Shown here: positions 18,695-27,420 of the stretch, in pieces
Layout of the letters: the number at the start of each line of letters is the position of its first letter
Numbering within the stretch: the first letter of the stretch is position 1
Assembly (NCBI RefSeq): GCF_025561445.1
Contig: NZ_CP095096.1
Location: forward strand, 1,901,822 to 1,965,821
DNA: 64,000 nucleotides
DNA from: Staphylococcus sp. IVB6181
Lineage (GTDB): Bacteria; Bacillota; Bacilli; Staphylococcales; Staphylococcaceae
Direction of reading: 5' to 3'
Position numbers and translations under genes: made by a program
Notes under the pieces: generated by a model
Seen by the model: the letters and a program-made list of their open reading frames with translations, nothing else
Database searches by the model: none
What the model was told of the DNA's origin: nothing

Positions 18695-19102
18695 GTGTAT
18701 ATAGAAGATAAAACAAAAAATTTACTAAATTATATAACATTAGTCATTTCTTTGATTTTTGTTATATACCTCACTCTAAAAGTAAGTGACTTTTCTGACC
18801 GCTTCAATACAGACATAAATTTCGGTTACTTCTTAGATAATGGTTATATTTCTGCAGTTAGAGATATTATACTTGTAATATTAGTAACCTACTTATTCAT
18901 GTTCCTTACTTTTGGTATTAGTATTTGGTTATTCTTCAAAACTTATAATTTAAATGCAATAATTCAATCAATTTGCTCTATTATTCTAATGGTGGTAACC
19001 TTCAAACTAGTTAACATACCCTTTTTAATAATCATGGTTATCTTTGGAGTAATAGCTCTATTGATTATTTTGGCTTCGGCTCAAAACAAGGGTTATAAGT
19101 GA
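18695..19102 (+). CDS. Small integral membrane protein of unknown function
   Basis: A 135-residue protein from a GTG at 18695 with GGGAG about 10 bases upstream. Four hydrophobic segments are visible (about residues 12-27, 55-80, 90-106 and 108-127) with a short charged N-terminus and a KGYK tail. There is no recognisable domain. It lies alone in the AT-rich accessory region and its codon use is strongly A/T-ending. No partner gene is evident, so a role in immunity or as an orphan of a lost cluster is only speculation. Confidence 0.65.
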   Translation: MYIEDKTKNLLNYITLVISLIFVIYLTLKVSDFSDRFNTDINFGYFLDNGYISAVRDIILVILVTYLFMFLTFGISIWLFFKTYNLNAIIQSICSIILMVVTFKLVNIPFLIIMVIFGVIALLIILASAQNKGYK

Positions 19103-19149
19103 TAAATGTAAAATTATAAATCTCTATCTGGAAAATATTTTCTTTAATA

Positions 19150-19700
19150 AGTTAGGGTTTGCATAATTAAAAGCTAAAACAAATTATTTTTTAGATAGGG
19201 GTTTATGTATTTAAAAAGCCAACCATTCAATTAATCCAATGAAAATACGTTATACACCCCATTTATCACCATAAACATTTCACATAATTTTTCATGTGTC
19301 CAATTATGCGCCAGCAAGTCGTAAATAATGAACACTTTTTTCTGTACCTACACTTTCAATTTACATCTTTAATAACAACTACTTTTTCAAACGTCATATT
19401 GTTATATAATTCTTTAATACCTTAAACAATGTCTTAGAATCTATTGTATCTCTACTTTTCCATTTTATTTGTCTGTGCTTTCTACTTACCAACTATTTTT
19501 TTTGACAATTTTTCATGAATTGTACTAATTTCATTATATTCAAGTTCTTTCGACCTCAAATAATTAGATTCTTTTTAATGCAACTCTTATCTGTTCTAAC
19601 TCTTCATTTTTTCTATTTCTTCACTTAATAATTTGTCTTCGTTTCCAGTTTTTCTCTCACTAATATTAACGGGATAAAAAAGTAACCCGCGTAGAGCTTT
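19150..19700 (-). pseudogene. Possible decayed coding sequence
   Basis: The 774 bp between 19103 and 19876 hold no intact gene. On the minus strand, stretches look coding-like but lie in different frames with stops between: NISERKTGNEDKLLSEEIEK around 19670-19610, LEYNEISTIHEKLSKK around 19540-19495, and IYDLLAHNWTHEKLCEMFMV around 19330-19270. The pattern suggests an old, multiply damaged gene, but no homologue was recognised, and AT-rich DNA can produce such stretches by chance. Confidence 0.3.
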
Positions 19701-19876
19701 AGCTAGATCGCTAAATAAATTATATTTTTTCAAAAAATCAAAACCCAGTGTTTATATCACACGTTCTCTCATCAAATTGCTAATATCCTCCTATCATGTA
19801 ATCTGTTCAAACTTACACTATAATGTATATAAACAAAATTAAAATATCAAAAGCGACTGTTAAGGAGTTGTTGATA

Positions 19877-20383
19877 ATGGGGAAACCTTTAGGATTTAAA
19901 GAAAGCTTTACAGAAGGCAGTATATTAACAGTGTTGGATAAAAGACAAAAACGACAATGGAATGAATTAGATGTTGAGGAGAAGCGTTATTTCATTAATC
20001 TATACAAGGAAAAATACAAAGATAATCCTCAACTGCTGATTTCAGATTTAGAACAGCTGTTTAACGAGAAAGGCACTACAGGAGAACCTAAATCTCCAGA
20101 ACAAATACAAAATGAGAAGTTGGAGAAATTCTTTAAAACACAAGGTATCTATAATCCAAGCCAGACGACAATGGAAGCCTTCAAGCACCAACAAATATTT
20201 GCGAATTTCGATAACTTTTATCATGCGATCGGTCAATTTACATTCAATATGGAAAAGCAAGCACAATATAATTACTACATGAGCCAGCAAAAACAAAATT
20301 TCATTCAAGTGGCTCAAAACGATAAGATTATTAAACAAAATGATGAAATCATTCAATTACTTAAAATCATCGCTGAGAAATAG
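19877..20383 (+). CDS. Unrecognised soluble protein upstream of the exonuclease-like gene
   Basis: A 168-residue protein from the ATG at 19877 (MGKPLGFKESFTEGS), placed behind TAAGGAG. It is hydrophilic and mostly helical by composition, with a Glu/Gln-rich centre and a C-terminal coiled-coil-like tract (KIIKQNDEIIQLLKIIAEK). I do not recognise the family. It ends 51 bp before the exonuclease-like gene on the same strand, and no terminator was seen between them, so co-transcription is likely. Confidence 0.72.
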   Translation: MGKPLGFKESFTEGSILTVLDKRQKRQWNELDVEEKRYFINLYKEKYKDNPQLLISDLEQLFNEKGTTGEPKSPEQIQNEKLEKFFKTQGIYNPSQTTMEAFKHQQIFANFDNFYHAIGQFTFNMEKQAQYNYYMSQQKQNFIQVAQNDKIIKQNDEIIQLLKIIAEK

Positions 20384-20434
20384 TAATAAAAATGTCCTTC
20401 AAAAATCAATTGCGTTTAATTCGGAGGTGAATTT

Positions 20435-21106
20435 GTGAACCCAGAAGAATTATTAGAAAAACTGAAGAAAGAAAATGAATTGCTAGTAATGAAACTGCGT
20501 TTAAAAGAAAAGTATATTAAAGAGTTGGAAGCTGAACTTCAACAACGTAAACGCCCTGCTGTCGAATATGAGAAAACGACTGAACTTGAAGATATGTTTG
20601 TGGCAGTAGATATTGAAACGACAGGTTTAAGCCCTGACTTTCATGATATGTTCCAAATTGCTTTAGTGTTATTTAAAGATGGACAGCCCGTTGATCAATT
20701 CGTAAAATACTTCAGACCTACTCGTTTACTCACTAAGAAAATTAAAGATATCACAGGGATTTCGAATGAGTTTCTTGAAGATAAGGACTTCATTCAAAAA
20801 GATGATATAGAAACGATTTATCAATTTATCGGTGATAAACTCATTGTTTCGCATTCTGCCCCTTTTGCGATGAAATTTATATTACGCTATGCGGATGACT
20901 TCGATATAGAAAAACCTAGATTGCGTGTATTAGACACGCTACCGTTGTCTAGAAAGCAGATAAAAACCACACCTAATCATAAACTAGAAACACTTAAACA
21001 TCAATTCAACTTAGGCGACACAGATTCACACGATGCACTGAATGATGCCAGAGCCACAGGTTACCTTGCCTTATTGTTAAACAAAATGGCTGATAAAGTT
21101 GAATAG
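20435..21106 (+). CDS. DnaQ-type exonuclease domain protein with a changed Exo II motif
   Basis: The 223-residue protein starts at a GTG behind GGAGGTGA. An N-terminal coiled coil (residues 3-40) precedes an RNase-T/DnaQ 3'-5' exonuclease domain. Exo I is intact (VDIETTG, Asp59 and Glu61), as is Exo III (HDALNDA, His199 and Asp204). The Exo II motif, normally HNAxFDxxFL, reads SHSAPFAMKFI: the metal-binding Asp is replaced by Ala145. That Asp is needed for catalysis in DEDDh nucleases, so the protein may bind nucleic acid without cutting, or may act by an altered mechanism. The 168-aa gene upstream is a likely operon partner. Confidence 0.82.
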   Translation: MNPEELLEKLKKENELLVMKLRLKEKYIKELEAELQQRKRPAVEYEKTTELEDMFVAVDIETTGLSPDFHDMFQIALVLFKDGQPVDQFVKYFRPTRLLTKKIKDITGISNEFLEDKDFIQKDDIETIYQFIGDKLIVSHSAPFAMKFILRYADDFDIEKPRLRVLDTLPLSRKQIKTTPNHKLETLKHQFNLGDTDSHDALNDARATGYLALLLNKMADKVE

Positions 21107-21107
21107 T

Positions 21108-21140
21108 AAAAAAATACACAGGAATTAAGTTTTCCTGTGC
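21108..21140 (-). terminator. Terminator of the minus-strand VOC gene
   Basis: CACAGGAA and TTCCTGTG form an 8-bp stem. On the minus strand it is followed by TATTTTTTTA. It overlaps the 3' end of the plus-strand exonuclease-like gene and may serve both. Confidence 0.8.
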
Positions 21141-21146
21141 ATTACT

Positions 21147-21602
21147 TTATGCATTAGCCTTGTTGTTTAGAATGGTCTTGTCCATGTAACATCCAGCGTA
21201 CATTATATTTGTCAGTAAATGAACCATTTTACCGCCCCAGAATTGTTCTTCTAAAGGCATATCCACATCAACTGTGTCGTTGTCTTTTACTTTATTGTAT
21301 AAATCTTCGACACGTTTTGAATCTGCTTCATCATTGATATCGTAGTCGATTAATAATGAAATACCTTCGTTGATTTTAACATCTTTGCCGAATGCATCTG
21401 ATGCGAATAACGTAACGCCTGCGATTGTGAATTCTGAATGCATTGTTTTATCTGGTGCTTCTTCTTTGCTTACACCGAAACCTTCTGCTTGAGACGGATC
21501 TACCGGCAGGCGGTTAATATCCGCTGCGCCGAATACTTCTTCATAATATTTTAAAGCTTCTTTCGTATTTTCAAATGCTAAATATGGATATAATTGAGTC
21601 AT
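21147..21602 (-). CDS. VOC (glyoxalase/PhnB-like) family protein
   Basis: A 151-residue protein of the vicinal oxygen chelate superfamily, PhnB/3-demethylubiquinone-methyltransferase-like type. It begins MTQLYPYLAFENTKEALKYY, typical of this group, and carries the HSEFTIAGVTLFASDA strand and the EEQFWGGKMVHLLTN end seen in PhnB-like proteins. The ATG at 21602 has AAAGGGGA upstream. The enzyme activity is not predictable from the sequence. It faces a second, unrelated VOC gene that is frameshifted. Confidence 0.88.
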   Translation of the reverse strand: MTQLYPYLAFENTKEALKYYEEVFGAADINRLPVDPSQAEGFGVSKEEAPDKTMHSEFTIAGVTLFASDAFGKDVKINEGISLLIDYDINDEADSKRVEDLYNKVKDNDTVDVDMPLEEQFWGGKMVHLLTNIMYAGCYMDKTILNNKANA

Positions 21603-21727
21603 TATAATTCCCCTTTTCATGTTTGGAGTACTGCTTTTTAATCATACCTTTTATTTGAGGTTTTAAACAACTTTTAAGCGGGCATTATGATAAGAGTTTT
21701 ATTAATTATTTCGATAGAGGTGGAAAA

Positions 21728-22101
21728 ATGATTCAAAGACTAGATGAAGTCATGTTATATGTAAATGATCAAGAAACTGCTAAAGCATTTTGGACAGAGA
21801 AGTTAGATTTTGTCGTGACATCAGATACAGAAGATCATGGCATGCGGACCATCGTATTACGACCTTCGAATGATGCGCAAACTGGAATAGTCCTCCACAA
21901 CAAACAAAAGATTCAAGATTTAGATTTAGGTATCAGTACAGAAACACCGTCATTGATGTTTGCGACAGACGCAATTGATGATTTATATCAAACATTCAAA
22001 GACAAAGGATCACTGTAGGTGAATTAGTTGAAATGCCGCAAGGCAGAGTTTTCAATTTTGCTGATGAAGAAAATAATTATTTCGCAGTGAAACAAGTATA
22101 A
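21728..22101 (+). pseudogene. VOC family protein (glyoxalase/bleomycin-resistance-like), frameshifted
   Basis: The frame opens MIQRLDEVMLYVNDQETAKA and runs normally to FKDKG, then stops at 22016-22018. Restoring one base near 22009 (GGATCACT to GGAATCACT) gives KGITVGELVEMPQGRVFNFADEENNYFAVKQV, the expected final beta-strand pair of a VOC domain, ending at 22101. Without that end the metal/substrate site of the last beta-alpha-beta unit would be incomplete. A single-base deletion is the simplest explanation; a sequencing error is possible. An AGAGGTGG ribosome site precedes the start. Confidence 0.85.
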
Positions 22102-22105
22102 AGAG

Positions 22106-22146
22106 AAAGCCGATGAACAGAAGTTGTTTTCTGCCATCGGCTTTTG
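22106..22146. terminator. Bidirectional terminator between the VOC gene and ysnB
   Basis: AAAGCCGATG / CATCGGCTTT is a perfect 10-bp stem with a T-tract on either strand (TTTTGT on plus, TTTCTCTTT on minus). Confidence 0.88.
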
Positions 22147-22162
22147 TCATGAACTTATTTTT

Positions 22163-22681
22163 TTACTTAGGACCTACTGTAAATTCAACTGTTTCAATCA
22201 CTTCATGATTTCTGTTTCTGAAGTTTAATGTCGCATGCTGGTGATCATCTTCTATTAATAATTCCGCATAAGTTTCTTCTGTCGCACTTCTTGATTGTGA
22301 AATACTGCCAGGGTTAATGACATGTACTCCCGCAATTTCTTCATAACGTGCTATATGCGTATGGCCATAAAATGCCAATCGGCATTCATGTGCTTTCGCT
22401 TGTTCAGCCAGCTTTTGGCGTGTCGTATTCACCGCATAAATGTGACCATGTGTATAGAAAGCACGTACACCTTCATCTGTCACTATTTCTTCATTAGGAA
22501 ATTCCGGATAAAAGTCGCAATTGCCTTTTACTCTGCGATACAAACTTAATTCAGTATCATCATATTGGAATTCTGAATCCCCTAAATGCAATGCAACATC
22601 AACTTGGTCGTAATGATTAAAGATTTCAAACAAAATACCAGATTCTGAATGATTGTCGCTTACAATAATCCAACGTCTCAA
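22163..22681 (-). CDS. ysnB: YfcE/YsnB family metallophosphoesterase
   Basis: A calcineurin-like phosphoesterase of 172 residues. The metal-binding motifs are SDNHSE (residues 8-13), HLGDSEF, a GNCD element, the TYTHGH-type YTHGH, and GHTHIARYEE followed by INPGSIS. Members hydrolyse phosphodiesters in vitro; the cellular substrate in staphylococci is unclear. It overlaps rdgB by 4 bp and is part of a murI-rdgB-ysnB operon, the same order as in S. aureus and B. subtilis. Confidence 0.92.
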   Translation of the reverse strand: MRRWIIVSDNHSESGILFEIFNHYDQVDVALHLGDSEFQYDDTELSLYRRVKGNCDFYPEFPNEEIVTDEGVRAFYTHGHIYAVNTTRQKLAEQAKAHECRLAFYGHTHIARYEEIAGVHVINPGSISQSRSATEETYAELLIEDDHQHATLNFRNRNHEVIETVEFTVGPK

Positions 22682-23265
22682 ATGTGTTCACCCTTTAAGT
22701 AATTTTTTAATTTATCAATAGCTTGGCGTCTATGGCTGATTTCGCCTTTTTCTGTATCAGTCAATTGTGCCATTGTTTTATGCATGCGCGGCACATAGAA
22801 AATCGGATCATAACCGAATCCATGCTCTCCTAATTTTTCCATCGTAATTACACCGCTGACAGTACCTTTGAATGTGACTGTTTCTTCTCCTGGTGCACTC
22901 ATACTGATTACGCACACAAACTCTGCAGTACGATGGCGATCATTGCCTTTTAATTTCTCTAATAATTTTTCTATATTTGCTTCATCGTCTTTATCAGTAC
23001 CCGCATAGCGTGCAGAATAAATACCTGGTTCACCGTTTAATGCATCTACTGTTAATCCGCTGTCATCTGCGATGACGCGTTTGCCTAATGCTTTTGCGGC
23101 TGCTTCAGATTTTAATTTAGCATTTTCTTCAAATGTTGTTCCTGTTTCCTCGACATCAAAGCCTTCAATTAATTCACTGATACCAATTACATTGTATTCA
23201 GGAAATATGACTTTAAAGTCATTGATTTTGCCTTTGTTGTTTGTTGCGATTACTAAATCTTCCAT
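22678..23265 (-). CDS. rdgB: dITP/XTP pyrophosphatase RdgB (Ham1)
   Basis: RdgB hydrolyses non-canonical purine triphosphates (dITP, XTP) and so keeps them out of nucleic acids. The 195 residues from the ATG at 23265 match the usual length; GAGGTGA lies upstream. Family signatures include the N-terminal ATNNKGK, the FEENA segment, ADDSGL and the PGIYSARYAG motif, and GFGYDPIF near the end. It sits between murI and ysnB in one transcription unit. Confidence 0.96.
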   Translation of the reverse strand: MEDLVIATNNKGKINDFKVIFPEYNVIGISELIEGFDVEETGTTFEENAKLKSEAAAKALGKRVIADDSGLTVDALNGEPGIYSARYAGTDKDDEANIEKLLEKLKGNDRHRTAEFVCVISMSAPGEETVTFKGTVSGVITMEKLGEHGFGYDPIFYVPRMHKTMAQLTDTEKGEISHRRQAIDKLKNYLKGEHI

Positions 23266-23280
23266 GTCTTTCACCTCATA

Positions 23281-24081
23281 TTAATCCACTTTCACTTGCG
23301 TTACTTCTACGTCGTCGATTTTCAGCCATTGTCCAATAATATATTGAATATGCTGTGCATCGCCTGTCGCAAAGAAGCGATGCTTTGGATGCGGCGTATA
23401 ATGCGCATGTTCATGACTGAATGTTAATAAAGCACTCACTTCACGCGCAGTTTCTAAACCTGATGATATCACAGTTTTATTACCGCCGAAATAATCAAAT
23501 ATCGGCTGGAATAATAACGGATAGTGCGTACACCCTAAAATAACCGTATCGGCTTCATTATTTCTATATGCCTTTAAAGTTTGATGAATCACGATATTTG
23601 TTGCTACTGGATCGTGATAACGCATTTGTTCCACCAAAGGAACAAAATCCGGACACGCAACACCTGTCACATCAACATTAGGGTTAATCGCTTGTATATG
23701 TTTCGTATACGCTTCAGATTTAATTGTACCTTCTGTACCTAATACCATGACTTTATTATTTTGTGTCGTCATGATGGCAGTACGAGAACCTGGTTCAATA
23801 ACACCGATAACCGGTATCGGCAACATCGCCTTTAATATGTCTAATGCCACAGCTGTTGCTGTATTACACGCAATCACCAGCATCTTAATATCGTATTCCA
23901 TCAGCTTTTGTGCAAGCTGTACTGTGAATTCGCACACTTGCTCGCCGTCTCTTGGTCCATAAGGACATCTGGCACTGTCGCCTAAGTAATAAATTGTTTC
24001 GTTTGGCAGCTGTCTAATAATTTCTTTTGCTACAGTGAGGCCGCCGACTCCTGAGTCAATTACACCAATTGGTTGATTCAT
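23281..24081 (-). CDS. murI: Glutamate racemase
   Basis: MurI converts L- to D-glutamate for peptidoglycan synthesis. The 266-residue protein begins [16 protein letters not shown], with the two catalytic cysteines in VIACNTATA (about residue 72) and LGCTHYPLL (about residue 184). The ATG is followed by rdgB only 15 bp past its end. The product D-Glu is the substrate of MurD, encoded at 2.0-3.4 kb. Confidence 0.97.
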   Translation of the reverse strand: MNQPIGVIDSGVGGLTVAKEIIRQLPNETIYYLGDSARCPYGPRDGEQVCEFTVQLAQKLMEYDIKMLVIACNTATAVALDILKAMLPIPVIGVIEPGSRTAIMTTQNNKVMVLGTEGTIKSEAYTKHIQAINPNVDVTGVACPDFVPLVEQMRYHDPVATNIVIHQTLKAYRNNEADTVILGCTHYPLLFQPIFDYFGGNKTVISSGLETAREVSALLTFSHEHAHYTPHPKHRFFATGDAQHIQYIIGQWLKIDDVEVTQVKVD

Positions 24082-24173
24082 GTCTTCTTCATCCTTACGA
24101 AAAACATTCTTAAACTATATTTTAGCATAATCAGGAATTCCAATGCATGAATGGTTAACTATACAATTGTAAT

Positions 24174-24692
24174 TTATAGGTTGAATGCTTTTGAATAATG
24201 CACTTCGCCGCGCACATCATCTAATGCTCCTTCAACTAATTCTAGTGCTAACAAGTAGGGTTCTGCACCTTCAAATGGCGCTGTAATTTGCCATTCAATT
24301 GCTTTTTCAAAACCATATCGCAAATAAAATTCAGGCGCTCCCAGCACAATAATAGAACGATACCCTTCTGCTTCAGCTTTCGCAATACTCTCTTGCATCA
24401 GCTGTGTTCCTATCCCTTTTCCTTGATAATCCGACAAGATACTGATAAGCGCCAGTGCTAGTGATGGTTCTCCTTCTCCTATAGTTATTGTTGATAACAT
24501 CACATGTCCGATGATGTCGCCTTGATCATTTTGTGCAATCAATGACAATGAAGGCAAATAAGCATTGGTTTGTCTCAAATTACGAACTAATAGATGTTCT
24601 GTTTGATCACTCTTCTCTGCATTGCGAAAAGCACTTTCGACCACTTGCTCGACACATCTATAGTCACCTGGTTGTTCTGGTCTGATTAACAT
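24174..24692 (-). CDS. GNAT family N-acetyltransferase (YhbS-like)
   Basis: A 172-residue GNAT protein of the YhbS type. The acetyl-CoA loop region reads ALALISILSDYQGKGIGTQLM (residues about 78-100), and the YhbS hallmark IIVLGAPEFYLRYGFEKA follows. The substrate is unknown. AAAGGAAG precedes the ATG, and the sdhB terminator lies immediately upstream, so the gene has either its own promoter overlapping that terminator or some read-through. Confidence 0.9.
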   Translation of the reverse strand: MLIRPEQPGDYRCVEQVVESAFRNAEKSDQTEHLLVRNLRQTNAYLPSLSLIAQNDQGDIIGHVMLSTITIGEGEPSLALALISILSDYQGKGIGTQLMQESIAKAEAEGYRSIIVLGAPEFYLRYGFEKAIEWQITAPFEGAEPYLLALELVEGALDDVRGEVHYSKAFNL

Positions 24693-24715
24693 ATCATGAA
24701 CTTCCTTTCATAAAT

Positions 24716-24748
24716 AGAAAAAGGAGACAGGCATCTCTCCTGTCTCCA
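24716..24748 (-). terminator. Terminator of the sdhCAB operon
   Basis: On the minus strand GGAGACAGG / CCTGTCTCC forms a 9-bp stem followed by TTTTTC, 15 bp beyond the sdhB stop codon. Confidence 0.92.
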
Positions 24749-24763
24749 AAATTAATATTCAAA

Positions 24764-25573
24764 TTAATGTACTTGGTGGTCTGAACCAAAGAATGATTTG
24801 AACATGTAGAATGAAGTTTCTCTGTTTAACGCTGCGATTGATGTTGTTAAAGGAATACCTTTAGGACAAGCATTCACACAGTTTTGAGAGTTACCGCATT
24901 CTTGCAGTCCGCCGCCGCCCATTAAAGCGTCTAAGCGTTCGTCTTTAGTCATTGAACCTGTTGGATGCAAGTTGAATAAGCGAACTTGTGAAATCGCTTG
25001 TGCACCTACGAAGTCATTTTTGCTTGTCACGTTAGGACAAACTTCTAAACATACACCGCAAGTCATACATTTAGATAATTCGTATGCTGTTTGACGTTTT
25101 TTCTCAGGCATACGCGGTCCAGGACCTAAGTCATACGTACCATCGATCGGTACCCATGCTTTCATACGTTTCAAGTTGTCGAACATACGAGAACGGTCAA
25201 CTTGCAAGTCACGTACGATTGGGAAAGTGCTCATTGGTTCTAAACGAATCGGTTGTTCTAATTGGTCTACAATTGCTGAACATGCTTGACGCGCATGACC
25301 GTTGATAACCATTGAACAAGCACCGCACACTTCTTCAAGACAGTTCATGTCCCAAGTTACAGGTGCTACTTTTTCCCCTTTAGTGTTATATGGATTACGT
25401 CTGATTTCCATCAAACATGCAATAACGTTTAAATTCTCACGATAAGGAACTTCGAATTTCTCTTCATATGGCTGTGAGTCCGCATTGTCTTGTCGTTTAA
25501 TGATCAAAGTTACGGTTTTAGAACTGTTTTGAGTCGGTTGTTGAACCGCTTCATCTTTAACTTCTTCTGCCAT
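24764..25573 (-). CDS. sdhB: Succinate dehydrogenase iron-sulfur subunit
   Basis: SdhB passes electrons from the SdhA flavin to menaquinone through three Fe-S clusters on the cytoplasmic face of the membrane. The 269 residues contain the [2Fe-2S] ligands (CLEEVCGACSMVINGHARQAC) and the ferredoxin-like [4Fe-4S]/[3Fe-4S] ligands (CMTCGVCLEVCP and CGNSQNCVNACPKG). Its ATG shares one base with the sdhA stop (TAATG), so translation is coupled. It is the last gene of sdhCAB. Confidence 0.97.
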   Translation of the reverse strand: MAEEVKDEAVQQPTQNSSKTVTLIIKRQDNADSQPYEEKFEVPYRENLNVIACLMEIRRNPYNTKGEKVAPVTWDMNCLEEVCGACSMVINGHARQACSAIVDQLEQPIRLEPMSTFPIVRDLQVDRSRMFDNLKRMKAWVPIDGTYDLGPGPRMPEKKRQTAYELSKCMTCGVCLEVCPNVTSKNDFVGAQAISQVRLFNLHPTGSMTKDERLDALMGGGGLQECGNSQNCVNACPKGIPLTTSIAALNRETSFYMFKSFFGSDHQVH

Positions 25574-27366
25574 TATGATTTGCTCCCTTCTTCCTTGCTA
25601 GTATCTTTACTAGACTTAGATTTGCTTGAGTAGTCACGTTTACGCGGTGGAATCAAGCTGATATCCACATCTTCGTATTCGAATCTTGGCGGATTGTCGA
25701 TACCTTCGTAAAACGCTTTAGTTGTTTTCAACCACTCATCGTCGTTACGGTCAGGGAATTCAGGTTTGTAGTGCGCACCGCGTGATTCGTTACGGTTATA
25801 AGCACCGATAGTGATAACACGTGCTAACACCAGCATATTCCATAATTGGCGTGTGAAGAATACAGCTTGGTTACTCCAAGTTTGTGTATCTTCCATGTCA
25901 ATGTCTTGGTAACGTCGCATTAACTCAAGGATTTTTTCATCTGTTTCAAGTAATTTTTTATTGTCGCGAACAACTGTTACGTTTTTCGTCATGACTTCAC
26001 CTAATTCGCGGTGAAGTTTGAAGGCATTTTCTGTACCTTTCATAGTCAATAAATCATCGAAACGTTTTTGTTCTTTATCGATAAGGTCTTGATATAAGCT
26101 ATCGTCTAATTCAGTGTATGATTTTTCGATATTATCAATGTATTTCACAGCGTTCGGTCCAGCTACTGTACCGCCGTAAATCGCAGATAACAATGAGTTG
26201 GCACCTAAACGGTTACCGCCGTGTTGTGAGAAGTCACATTCACCTGCTGCGAATAAACCTTTGATTGTTGTCATTTGATCATAGTCTACGTAAATTCCGC
26301 CCATTGAATAGTGGACTGCAGGGAAGATCTTCATTGGAACTTTACGAGGGTCATCGCCTGTGAATTTTTCATAGATTTCAATGATACCGCCAAGTTTAAC
26401 GTCTAATTCATGCGGATCTTTGTGTGATAAGTCAAGGTATACCATGTTTTCACCGTTGATACCTAATTTTTGGTTCACACACACATCAAAGATTTCACGC
26501 GTTGCGATATCACGCGGTACTAAGTTACCGTAGTCTGGGTATTTTTCTTCTAAGAAATACCAAGGTTTACCGTCTTTGTATGTCCAAATACGGCCGCCTT
26601 CACCACGTGCTGATTCACTCATTAAACGTAATTTGTCGTCACCAGGAATCGCTGTAGGGTGGATTTGGATAAATTCACCATTCGCATATACCGCACCTTG
26701 TTGGTAAACGATAGATGCTGCTGAACCTGTGTTGATCATTGAGTTCGTTGTTTTACCGAAGATAATACCAGGACCGCCAGTTGCCATAACAACTGCGTCA
26801 GAACGGAATGCATCAATCTTAGCATCTACTAAGTTTTGTGCTACAATACCGCGCGCTGAGTTATCTTCGTCTTTAACAACACCTAAGAATTCCCAACCTT
26901 CATATTTTGTCACAAGTCCGTCTACTTCGAACTTACGCACTTGCTCATCTAATGCATAAAGTAATTGCTGACCAGTTGTTGCACCTGCGAACGCTGTTCT
27001 GTGGTACAACGTACCGCCGAAACGACGGAAGTCAAGCAAACCTTCAGGTGTTCTGTTGAACATTACACCCATACGGTCAAGCAAGTGAATGATTTTCGGT
27101 GCTGCTTCAGCCATTGCTTTAACAGGTGGTTGGTTGGCTAAGAAGTCCCCACCGTATACTGTATCGTCAAAGTGAATCCAAGTTGAGTCGCCTTCACCTT
27201 TTGTATTAACCGCTCCGTTAATACCCCCTTGCGCACACACAGAGTGCGAACGTTTTACGGGTACTACTGAGAATAAATCAACATGTACACCTTGTTCTGC
27301 TATTTTAATTGTTGTCATCAGACCGGCTAGTCCTCCACCGACAACAATAACTTTTTTCTCCGCCAT
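25573..27366 (-). CDS. sdhA: Succinate dehydrogenase flavoprotein subunit
   Basis: SdhA carries covalent FAD and oxidises succinate to fumarate. The 597 residues start with the FAD dinucleotide-binding motif VVGGGLAGL. The flavinylation region RSHSVCAQGGINGA follows at about residue 40, and the substrate-binding region includes HPTAIPGDDKLRLMSESARGEGG. The C-terminus is a low-complexity Ser/Lys tail (SSKSKSSKDTSKEEG) slightly longer than in S. aureus. GGGAGTGA precedes the ATG. It is the middle gene of the operon. Confidence 0.97.
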   Translation of the reverse strand: MAEKKVIVVGGGLAGLMTTIKIAEQGVHVDLFSVVPVKRSHSVCAQGGINGAVNTKGEGDSTWIHFDDTVYGGDFLANQPPVKAMAEAAPKIIHLLDRMGVMFNRTPEGLLDFRRFGGTLYHRTAFAGATTGQQLLYALDEQVRKFEVDGLVTKYEGWEFLGVVKDEDNSARGIVAQNLVDAKIDAFRSDAVVMATGGPGIIFGKTTNSMINTGSAASIVYQQGAVYANGEFIQIHPTAIPGDDKLRLMSESARGEGGRIWTYKDGKPWYFLEEKYPDYGNLVPRDIATREIFDVCVNQKLGINGENMVYLDLSHKDPHELDVKLGGIIEIYEKFTGDDPRKVPMKIFPAVHYSMGGIYVDYDQMTTIKGLFAAGECDFSQHGGNRLGANSLLSAIYGGTVAGPNAVKYIDNIEKSYTELDDSLYQDLIDKEQKRFDDLLTMKGTENAFKLHRELGEVMTKNVTVVRDNKKLLETDEKILELMRRYQDIDMEDTQTWSNQAVFFTRQLWNMLVLARVITIGAYNRNESRGAHYKPEFPDRNDDEWLKTTKAFYEGIDNPPRFEYEDVDISLIPPRKRDYSSKSKSSKDTSKEEGSKS

Positions 27367-27420
27367 ATAAATGTCACTCCCTGAAAATATAACCTTTATT
27401 TACGCTGATTCTATGTGTTC

